From Symsagittifera roscoffensis (taxonomy: Eukaryota; Xenacoelomorpha; Acoela; Convolutidae), in the NCBI RefSeq assembly GCF_963678635.1, contig NC_087069.1:12218530-12282529 (forward strand): DNA of 64,000 nucleotides, read 5' to 3'. Below are positions 51,710-60,238 of the stretch, piece by piece. Both the position numbers and the translations under genes were made by a program. The notes under the pieces were generated by a model, which was given only the letters and a program-made list of their open reading frames with translations, ran no database searches and was not told the origin of the DNA. Each line of letters starts with the position of its first letter. Within the stretch, counting starts at the first letter, position 1.

Positions 51710-53417
51710 TTTTGTGATTAACATACCATCTAGCACGAGTTCAGACACTAACTCAGATACCTCAGTTTTTCGCACAATTTCACAATTTAACAATTCAGAC
51801 CTTGAAACTCCCGACGAATTAGCCAACTCCGAACCCTCTCCATCCACTTATTCCCAAACCAACCCCCAAAATTTTTCACAACCCCCTTTCAGACCCATAA
51901 ACGCCAGTCAACCACTACCATCCCTTTCCACTCCCTCTTATGCATCCCAAGTCACCCCAACCTATACTCCATCCCTTTCAGACAGATCAGCCAACAATTC
52001 CCCAGATATCCCTCAATTTTCCTCAGAACTAGATAATTATATTACCCTCCAACAACAACTTATCCATCCCCATATTCTTACTATAAATCACCTTTCATCA
52101 ATAACAACATCATCCGGCCCACCAACACCAACACCACTATCAGACTATACCCAATCATTAGCCCAATCATCCACCTCCACAGAAACATCCACCAGCACTA
52201 ACAGAGCTTACCGCACTTTCAAAAGAAAATTCCCAAATCACCCATTCACAACTAAACCAGGCACAGCTAAAGAATATATTGATCACCCGAAACATAAAAA
52301 TACCAAACAATTTCTACAAACTAACCTACCATCATTCCCTCAGTACACTTTGAATACATCTACTACTAATGACGACACCACAAACTTTGTTGACGAATAC
52401 GTCTTAATGCCAACACTTCCTTGGACATCATACTATCACTATACTAACCCTCTTTACCTACCACTTTATAACACTATAACTGATAATGAAAATTGCAAAG
52501 ATATGTTATACAGACTAACAACAGCACTAACAATACGACAATTCACATACATAGGATTCAAAAAACTACTTAAAGAATTAACCGCACCCCGCGCTAACGA
52601 CTTCACTATCGAATATTACGATCACAACATCATACGCCCTAACCAAGATCAGTTTTTAGATGACGATCGTTTTGCTAACCCACAATTAACAGAAACATTT
52701 TTCATCTCAACACCATATATCTTCACACTTAATATTTTTGACAAAAAACACGACCATATAATTTCCGAAGCCCTCATTAACACACAAGCCTATCAAAGCT
52801 TCCAAGACAAATTTGATTTATTCACACTAACTTTTCACTTTCTTACACCACAGGAACGAGATCTGCACTGCTCCCATGATATTATGTTACGCACTAAACA
52901 AACGCACACTTACACATATTATCGTTTCATTCAAAATCACTTCCATCTACATACACCCTCACGACAACCCCACCACCGTTTTCAATTCATCAACTCCAAA
53001 TACACATCACCGTTTTTCCTTAACTTCATTTATTGTATAAAAAATACTAACCTTCACGGCATCCTCCGTAATTACGATCCCGTCCATCAAATGTATATAT
53101 TTTGCCCCATCATCAACGCCTTCCAGGACAAAGAATCCCGACCCTTCCTCATCCCGCACGAGTTCCTACAACCCATTGAAATCCCTATTCTCGAATTTAT
53201 GCATAACACTAAATATAACCATAAACTTTATAACTTACTTCAAAACACACCTCATGAGTTTGCAGTCGGCACAGAAGAACTAATTATCATCAAAGCACTT
53301 CAATTGCTTTGGCCACTGCTTGAAACTAAAAATATCATTCGTATATTAGCTAAGTTACTAACATCATCAGAACTAATTCAAGACCTATTCCCCCATGGCT
53401 TTTTCTCGGAAGACTAG
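51609..53417 (+). CDS. R1 ORF-D: intact 602-codon protein of unknown function
   Basis: Starts at ATG 51609, inside the end of the envelope-like frame. Residues 1 to ~195 are Pro/Ser/Thr-rich and probably disordered. From a basic AYRTFKRKFPNHPF onward the protein looks compact, with many aromatic residues (TSYYHYTNPLYLP, HDIMLRTKQTHTYTYYRF) and a helical end (LLWPLLETKNIIRILAKLL). No signal peptide, membrane segment or known catalytic motif is seen. The R2 copy is also uninterrupted and conserved along its length, most strongly after residue ~200. It is the last gene before a 1.7-kb 3' untranslated region. I do not recognise a family. Confidence 0.75.
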   Translation: MSRQLGSLHRSNSHPANLQNPVPIIPLFAFPPPDFVINIPSSTSSDTNSDTSVFRTISQFNNSDLETPDELANSEPSPSTYSQTNPQNFSQPPFRPINASQPLPSLSTPSYASQVTPTYTPSLSDRSANNSPDIPQFSSELDNYITLQQQLIHPHILTINHLSSITTSSGPPTPTPLSDYTQSLAQSSTSTETSTSTNRAYRTFKRKFPNHPFTTKPGTAKEYIDHPKHKNTKQFLQTNLPSFPQYTLNTSTTNDDTTNFVDEYVLMPTLPWTSYYHYTNPLYLPLYNTITDNENCKDMLYRLTTALTIRQFTYIGFKKLLKELTAPRANDFTIEYYDHNIIRPNQDQFLDDDRFANPQLTETFFISTPYIFTLNIFDKKHDHIISEALINTQAYQSFQDKFDLFTLTFHFLTPQERDLHCSHDIMLRTKQTHTYTYYRFIQNHFHLHTPSRQPHHRFQFINSKYTSPFFLNFIYCIKNTNLHGILRNYDPVHQMYIFCPIINAFQDKESRPFLIPHEFLQPIEIPILEFMHNTKYNHKLYNLLQNTPHEFAVGTEELIIIKALQLLWPLLETKNIIRILAKLLTSSELIQDLFPHGFFSED

Positions 53418-54519
53418 ATAAGTAAATTTTAACTATATTCACTAATAAATGTATGAGTTACTAACCATTCTTTATAATGTTTCATTTCTTTTTTCTAGCC
53501 CTCTCATCACCATCATCTACAAAATGAAAAAATACAAAAAAAAATAGAAAACTTTTAGAAACTACAATTCATCAAACTTATTTGCTAAAACAATTTTGCT
53601 AAAACAATTTAAATAATCTAAACCCTTTGCACTATTTGATGTTTTAAAATTCATACAAATGTAATAAATTAATCTATAATTTTTTTCCCCACCAAGCAGT
53701 AAATTTACATATGATGAAAATTTATAACTTCAAATTCCCCCAAATGTAGTAAATTTCATATTCAGGCAATAAATTAATAAATTGTTAAAGCAGTACTAAC
53801 CTTTTCATTCATTCGCACAAGAATTCTATCCATACTCGCACAGCTCGCCCACGAAGAATTGTTTAAAATAATGATTTTATGTTCCAAGCTTTCAGTAACA
53901 ACAACTCTAACTAACGATAACAAGTTTCCAACTTTCCTTTAACCCGGTTGGAATAGAGTTATACACTATACTAAACTAACCAACGCAAATGACTAAACAC
54001 CACAAATCATCAAATAACAGCATGAATAAGAAAAGAACACCAACGGTACCCAAACCGGATTAACCCAGCTTAAAACTGGATAATTTATTCTTTTGAAGAC
54101 TATTACAAAGTCAACGAAAGAAATAATAAAACACAAAAAAGTCGAAAGACAAACCCATACCAAAAACAATTTGATTTTTGAAAAAAGGACACAACCATAA
54201 ACAACATAAGAAAACCCAGAAAAACCCACCATATAATGTTAACACAAAACAGGACCCCTCAAAGAAACCGCACGAAATCATACTCCCACTCCTGGCCTAA
54301 CCCACCAGAGAGGACGTCCTGAGCATGCTCTATAGCCGGCCTAACCCACCGCGCTACACCACGCTTTGTGACCACACTTTTATTTTTAATAAGAGGTACT
54401 CAAGGGTGAGTAGCTCTTCAAAATAACTGAACTAAAATAAAAAGCTTTTGTGAAAACAATTAACCAAGATCATAACTAAAAAACAATTAACACAAAATTA
54501 TAAAATGTAAATCTTAAGT
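53418..54519 (+). other. R1 3' untranslated region with conserved structural block
   Basis: Non-coding. It contains a block shared with R2 (54289-54418): the repeated ggcctaacccacc, two adjacent perfect 10-bp palindromes and a 12-bp-stem hairpin, described separately. Otherwise AT-rich. Confidence 0.6.
54295..54418 (+). promoter_or_regulatory. R1 conserved palindromes and hairpin
   Basis: aggacgtcct (54311-54320) and gagcatgctc (54321-54330) are perfect adjacent palindromes between two ggcctaacccacc direct repeats. At 54391-54418 aagaggtactca faces tgagtagctctt (one mismatch). R2 carries all of these at 57450-57578, with compensatory-type changes in the hairpin. A role in RNA dimerisation, export or 3'-end formation is inference. 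Confidence 0.5.
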
Positions 54520-55017
54520 ATGCAGTATATAGATCATACCCAACAGCAAACGAACATCACGACGAACATCCAAAGACTAGACGATCCCATCACAACCCGA
54601 ACAAGAATGGCCACCAACCACAACCGATATGCCGCACACAATCACAATTCAAAGGATTTAGAGTACGACTTGACTTCGCAGCAAAGGACTTCATTGAACC
54701 AGACCAATGACCACCTCGATGTTCAAGTATACGTACAGATTCGAGTAATATGGCATCCCTTCCAAATACGAACTTCACGCCCTTCCCAGACGAGGTTGAT
54801 TACCAACATCTCTCCACAAATGCAAGAAATGGCATTAGCAGAGCATTTTGAATTCTGGAATCTAAAACGATTTCATTCATTGGGGATCACAGTCATTGTT
54901 GAACGACAACTGAAGACTAACTTCATGTCCCTAATTCCAGCGTCCTGGACCTTCTTTAAGACAATGGTTCTAGACAAGGACCTCTCTTCTCCAGGAAACA
55001 GGGAAAAAAGAAAATGA
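54520..55017 (+). CDS. R1 terminal ORF, doubtful
   Basis: 165 codons from ATG, Gln/Thr/Arg/His-rich, ending about 90 bp before the 3' LTR. The corresponding R2 sequence (about 57340-56900, minus strand) has a stop and indels, and no motif is visible. Probably not a conserved gene. Confidence 0.2.
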   Translation: MQYIDHTQQQTNITTNIQRLDDPITTRTRMATNHNRYAAHNHNSKDLEYDLTSQQRTSLNQTNDHLDVQVYVQIRVIWHPFQIRTSRPSQTRLITNISPQMQEMALAEHFEFWNLKRFHSLGITVIVERQLKTNFMSLIPASWTFFKTMVLDKDLSSPGNREKRK

Positions 55018-55105
55018 TGTTCGCCACATAGCAACGTTCATCATCCATCCTTCACTTACAGAAGAAAAGAGATAAAACTCAAAAACTCTGTAAACCCCGG
55101 ATGGG

Positions 55106-55515
55106 TGGAACCTGATCCAAACTATATTTTATTATTCATAATTTAGATATTAAATCACTGTAAAGTATTTAATACTAACCAATCACAATCCATCTAACTA
55201 ACTACCCACTTATTTGTAAGTGCTGAAATTACTTGTAATTTCAGTACCAGAGAATTTGAATTTAACTTAGAAAATAGATGGCTCTCCCGAGTACTTCAGC
55301 AGCCGCAACAAAACCAGTATACTCTAGATCTATTGAGCCTAGCAGAGACTAGTTAAACACCCTGAGACTAGTAGTAATAAGAGTAAGATTAGGATCGGTA
55401 TTAGACTAAGAAGTTGCACGAATCTATCCGGCCGAAAATAAGATAGCGGGACGAGCAGACGGTGTACCCTATCCGAAATTACTCTATGAGATAAGTACCC
55501 CCCGTACATAACTCA
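55106..55515 (+). repeat. R1 3' LTR
   Basis: 410 bp, tggaacc to aactca; partner of 36929-37339. The preceding cggatggg, also present in R2, is a weak candidate polypurine tract. Confidence 0.92.
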
Positions 55516-55519
55516 ATTC
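55516..55519. repeat. right target-site duplication of R1 (attc)
   Basis: Matches attc at 36925-36928. Confidence 0.8.
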
Positions 55520-56405
55520 GTTTTTAGTGAGTGACTAAAAAAGATCAAGGTCATGTCGTTTAGTAATTGAACGCATACGTTTAGTAATTGAACGCTAAGG
55601 AAGTTGTATCATGTCATAAAAGTAGCAAGGTTTGATTAATCAACTTAACAAAAGAAGAAAAGAGAAAAAATCGTGCGATGAGTTAAAATGTTTTTTTTTT
55701 AATTTTATCAACTGTAAATCAAATTAGTTCACCAACTTATTACGCTTTCATTGTTTGGAAATAGAATCACACTAAATTTAATAATTGCTGCTTTTAGATT
55801 TTGAATAGTTTTGCCATCTTGACTGATCAGGATAGAATAATAACACATTTGCTGCGATTAATTTTTTTATTAACCTTCACAAATTTTTGTGGAACGATCA
55901 TCTTGAAGTTGCTGAAAAACGCGCAAGCCTCTTGAAGAAAAACTGTTTGTACATGTTTTACTGTCTCCATAAAAAACTAAATTCAGAACAATGCGTTTCA
56001 AACTACAAACAAGACTGCTCGTATACAGGGCAAAGCCCAGAACGATCCGACTGCCCCTCAATCCATGTCGAATAGATTTTAAGAAAATGAAATATTGATA
56101 AACTATATACTTTTGACAATATAAAGATCAAATAAGTAAATTTAATCGTACGAAACTTTTACGACCGATTAGCTAGCCTCTTCAATTTGTTACGATTATG
56201 CTGAGCAGGTTAAGTCTCACTGCATAAATGATTCGAGTTACCCTTTCAGTGTTATGATTTATATCTCCAAAATGCGCAAAAACTGGTCCAGATTACGGCA
56301 AAATTGGCAAATTTCAAGCTCACAGAGCATTGAATAAAATGATTTCCTTCGCATAGGTGAAAGTTTTTTTTTATAATTGATTTCAGGGAAACACAATCTT
56401 CAATG
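55520..56405. other. spacer between R1 and R2
   Basis: AT-rich background sequence with no recognised gene. It contains the third instance of the 47-nt hairpin motif at 56008-56055. The four bases before R2 (aatg, 56402-56405) are its predicted target duplication, whose partner would lie beyond the window. Confidence 0.5.
56008..56055. repeat. 47-nt hairpin motif, instance 3
   Basis: aagactgctcgta, then a cagggcaaagccc core, then ccgactgcc match instances at 29943 and 32664 with a few changes. The surrounding sequences do not match, so this short block alone is shared. Confidence 0.55.
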
Positions 56406-56815
56406 TGAGTTAGGACCGAGTTGGTTAACTCATAGAGTAATTTCGGATAGGGTACACCGTCTGCTCGTCACGCTATCTTATTTTCGGCCGGATAGATTCG
56501 TGCAACTTCTTAGTCTAATACCGATCCTAATCTTACTCTTATACTATCTAGTCTCAGGTTGTTTAACTAGTCTCTGCTAGGCTCAATAGATCTAGGGTAT
56601 ACTGGTTTATTGCGGCTGCTGAAGTGCTCGGGAGAGTCCAACTAATTTCTAAGTTAAATTCAAATCTCTCTGGTGCTGAAATTACAAGTAATTTCAGCAC
56701 TTACAAATAAGTGGGTTGTTAGTTAGATGGATCGTGATTGGTTAATATTAAATACTTTACATTGGTAAAACATTTAATTTATCCTATCATAAAATATAGT
56801 TTAGATCAGGTTCCA
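56406..56815 (-). repeat. R2 3' LTR
   Basis: 410 bp; reverse complement begins tggaacctgatc and ends aactca. Homologous to both R1 LTRs with more differences, mainly around 56410-56430. Confidence 0.88.
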
Positions 56816-58432
56816 CCCATCCGGGTTTTACAGAGTTTTTTAGAACAGTTCTTCTGTAATTTAAGGATGGATGATGGACGTTGGTATTTGGTGAACATCA
56901 TAATTTTCTTCCGCTTCTTCTTTGTTAAAGAAGTTTCAGGAAGCTGGAGTTAGGGACATAAGACGTTGTGTTCTTCTTGTGACAACGACTAAGTCTTTGC
57001 AACAACCTCAAATCTGATTTCAGAATGGTTGGTTATGTCAGGTTTTTCTGTTCTTCGGGGAGAACTTCTTTTGTGTCTGATCTAGCTTGGGAATGGCGTG
57101 GAGATTGTGCGTGGAGGGGATGCCTGGTTACTCGGATCTGTACGTACACTTGGGTCATCGAGGTGGTCATTGGTCTAATTCAATGAAGTCCTTTTCTGCG
57201 AGGTCAAGTCGTACTCTAAATCCTTTGAGTTGTGATTGTGAGTGGCATATCGATTGTGGTTGGTCATTCTCTCTCGAGTGTAGTGGGGTCGTTTTGTCTT
57301 TAGATGTTCGTCCTTGGTGTTGTATTCTGATCTATGTATTGCATAATGTAATTTACATTTTATAAAACATTTATTAGTTTAATATTTTTTAATTATGATT
57401 TTAGTTAGTTGTTTTCACAAAAGCTTTTTGTTTTAGTTTGGTTATTTTGAAGAGTTACTCACACTTGAGTAGCTCTTATTAAAAATAGAGGTGTGGTCAC
57501 AAAGCGTGGATGTAGCGCGGTGGGTTAGGCCGGCTATAGAGCATGCTCAGGACGTCCTTCCTGGTGGGTTAGGCCAGGAGTGGGAGTATGATTTCATGCG
57601 GTTTTTGTGAGGGGTCCTGTTATGTGACAACGTTTTATGTTGGGTTTGTTGTGGTTTTTCTTATGTCTTGTTGGTTATGTCCTTTTTCCAAAAATCAAAT
57701 TGTTTGTGGTATGGGTTTGTCTTTCGACTTTTTTGTGTTTTATTATTTCTTTCTTAGACTTTATAATAGTCTTCAAAAGAATAAATTATCCAGTTTTAAA
57801 CTGGGTTAATCCGGTTTGGGTACCGTTGGTTTCCTTTTCTTAGTCATGCTGTTATTCTATGATTTGTGGTATTTAGTAAGCTGCGTTGGTTAGTTTTGTT
57901 TAATATATGATTCCTTTCCAACCGGGTTAAAGGAAAGTTTGAAACATGTTATTATATGTTAGAGTTGTTGAGTGTGAAAACTTGAAACTGAAATTCATTA
58001 TTTTAAACAATTCTTCGTGGGCGAGCTGTGCGAGTGTGGATAGAATTTCTGTGCGAATAAATGAGAATATCAAAAGGTTAGTACTGCATTTGCATTTTAT
58101 TAATTTACTGCATAGAATTTGGAAATTTACTGCTAGTTATGGGGGAATTTTAAGTTACAAATTTTCATCATAATTAGATTTACTGCTTGTGGGGAAATTT
58201 TTAGAAATGAATTTATTGCATTGGTATTAAATTTATAAATTTATAAGTGTAAGAGATTAATAGAAGTTTTGAAATCTGTTTGATGAAATTTGCGATTTTT
58301 ATTTGTCTTTTGTGGTTTTTGTAGGTGATTGTCGGATGAAGGCTAAAAATCTAAAGAAAACATGGATAAAGTATGGTGAGTTTTTTAATATTTCAATTAG
58401 TTAGTTATATTCATTTAATTCATACTTACCTG
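56816..58432 (-). other. R2 3' untranslated region
   Basis: Matches R1 53418-55105 in inverted orientation, with indels. The conserved palindromes lie at 57539-57558 (gagcatgctc, aggacgtcct) and the hairpin at 57450-57478. No conserved ORF. Confidence 0.6.
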
Positions 58433-60238
58433 TTAGTCGTCGGGGAAAAAACCGTGGGGGAAGATGTCGTGAATTAGTTCTGAAGTTGTTAGTAGTTTAG
58501 CTAAGATGCGGATGATAATTTTAGTTTGAAGCAGTGGCCAAAGCAATTGAAGTGCCTTAATAGTGGTTAGTTCTTCAGTGCCAACTGCAAACTCATAAGG
58601 TGTGTTTTGGATTAGATTATATAATTTGTGATTGAATTTAGTGTTGTGGATGAATTCTAAAATTGGGATTTCTATAGGTTGTACAAACTCGTGCGGGATA
58701 AGGAAGGGTCGGGATTCTTCGGCGTTGAAGGTCTTGGTGATGGGACAGAAGATGTACATTTGGGTTATGGGGTCATAATTACGAAGAATACCATGAAGGT
58801 TAGTATCTTTAATGCAATATGTGAAATTTAGGAAAAATGGTGAAGTGTATTTGGAATTAATGAATTGAAAACGATGGTGTGGTTGTCTAGAGGGTGTGTG
58901 TAGGTCAAAGTGATTTTGGATGAAGCGATAATAACTATATGTGTGAGTTTGTTTAGTGCGCAACATAATATCGTGTGAGCAGTGTAAATCTCTTTCGTGT
59001 GGTGCAAGGAAATGAAAGGTTAGTGAAAATATTTGGAAGCGTTCTTTGAAACTTTCGTATGCCTGTGTGTCTATTAGTGCTTCTGAAATAATGTGATCAA
59101 ACTTTCGGTCGAAGATGTTTAGTGTAAATATATATGGTGTCTTGATGAAAAATTTCTCAGTAATTTGTGGATTAGCGAAGCGATCGTCGTCTAAGAATTG
59201 ATCTTGGTTAGCTCTGATGATGTTGTGATCATAGTATTCGAGTGTATATTCGTTAGCTCTAGGTGCAGTGTGTGTTTTTAGTGATTTTTTATATCCAACG
59301 TAAGTAAATTGTCTAGCGGTTAGTGGTGTAGTGAGTCGATATAGCATGTCCGTATTTCGTTCTATATCGATGTGAGTGTTAGATAAAGGTAAGCAAAGAG
59401 GGTTAGTAAAATGATAATATGAGGTCCAAGAGAGAGTGGGCATTAAAACGTATTCATCGACAAAGTTGCGTGTTTCGTTAGTGTCGTGGGGGGTGTTTAA
59501 GGTGTATTGTGGGAATGAGGGTAAGGTGATGGCTAAAAATTCTTTTGTGTTAGTATGCTTGGGGTGGTTGATGTATTCACGGGCTGTTCCTGGTTTTGCT
59601 GGGAAAGGATGGTTGGGGAACTTTCTTTTAAAAGTGCGGTAAGCTCTATTAGTGTTGAGTGAAGATTCAGTTGATGTGGATGATGGTGCTAATGATTCAG
59701 TATAATTTGAAGAGGGTGTAGGGGTAGGGGGGTTGGATGAATTTATTGTGGAGGAGATTTGGTTTATGGTTGGGGTATTAAGGTGGTAGGGTTGTTGTTG
59801 AAGGGTAATAAAATTATCTAGCTCTGGGGAGATTCGGGGGGTGTTTGGAGAATGAGATGATTGGTCAGAATGGTATGAGGAGTAGGTTGGGGTAACTTGG
59901 GAAGCATAAGAGGGTGTGGGAGTGATTGGGTCAGGGTTATTGGATAATATGGGTTGAAAAGGGGGTTGAGAAAAATTAGAAGAGTTATGAAAATTATTGG
60001 ATGGGGATGGTTCTGAGTCGGCAAATTCATCGGGGGTTTCAATATTCGGGTTATTGAGTTGTGAGATGGAATATAAAACTGAGATGTGTGAATTAGTATC
60101 GGAATTCATGCTTGATGTTACATTACTAGGTGGAAAATCGGGTGGCGGAAAAGCAAAAAGTGGTATTATTGGGATTGGAGAGGTAAGATTGGTTGGATGG
60201 GAATTTGATCGGTGTAGTGATCCAAGTTGGCGGCTCAT
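58433..60238 (-). CDS. R2 ORF-D: intact 601-codon protein of unknown function
   Basis: ATG at 60238, overlapping the stop of the envelope-like gene as ATGA, an arrangement that permits termination-reinitiation. It has the same layout as R1 ORF-D: a Pro/Ser/Thr-rich N-terminus, basic AYRTFKRKFPNHPF, an aromatic-rich central part (FVDEYVLMPTLSWTSYYHF) and a helical C-terminus ending FPHGFFPDD. R1 and R2 differ throughout the disordered part but little in the compact part, which suggests constraint on the latter. No enzyme motif, signal peptide or membrane segment. Function unknown. Confidence 0.78.
   Translation of the reverse strand: MSRQLGSLHRSNSHPTNLTSPIPIIPLFAFPPPDFPPSNVTSSMNSDTNSHISVLYSISQLNNPNIETPDEFADSEPSPSNNFHNSSNFSQPPFQPILSNNPDPITPTPSYASQVTPTYSSYHSDQSSHSPNTPRISPELDNFITLQQQPYHLNTPTINQISSTINSSNPPTPTPSSNYTESLAPSSTSTESSLNTNRAYRTFKRKFPNHPFPAKPGTAREYINHPKHTNTKEFLAITLPSFPQYTLNTPHDTNETRNFVDEYVLMPTLSWTSYYHFTNPLCLPLSNTHIDIERNTDMLYRLTTPLTARQFTYVGYKKSLKTHTAPRANEYTLEYYDHNIIRANQDQFLDDDRFANPQITEKFFIKTPYIFTLNIFDRKFDHIISEALIDTQAYESFKERFQIFSLTFHFLAPHERDLHCSHDIMLRTKQTHTYSYYRFIQNHFDLHTPSRQPHHRFQFINSKYTSPFFLNFTYCIKDTNLHGILRNYDPITQMYIFCPITKTFNAEESRPFLIPHEFVQPIEIPILEFIHNTKFNHKLYNLIQNTPYEFAVGTEELTTIKALQLLWPLLQTKIIIRILAKLLTTSELIHDIFPHGFFPDD

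Larger units (their letters stand above)
36929..55515 (+). mobile_element. R1: 18.6-kb Gypsy-type, envelope-bearing LTR element
   Basis: LTRs of 411 and 410 bp (TG..CA), a 4-bp target duplication, a primer site after the left LTR and plus-strand genes define the element. Order: leader, broken gag, broken protease-RT-RNase H-integrase, hydrophobic ORFs, ORF-B, envelope-like gene (one frameshift), ORF-D (intact), long 3' untranslated region. The LTRs differ by about ten substitutions and one indel, more than those of GIANT, so it is older. The coding strand is rich in A and C and poor in G. A second family member, R2, lies in inverted orientation from 56406. Confidence 0.92.

Noticed and set aside
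54294-54380. tRNA gene or tRNA-derived SINE on the minus strand
   Set aside because: An A-box-like stretch is present but no B box, cloverleaf or anticodon arm could be formed.
54520-55017. Terminal R1 ORF as a conserved gene
   Set aside because: The R2 equivalent contains a stop and indels; listed only with low confidence.
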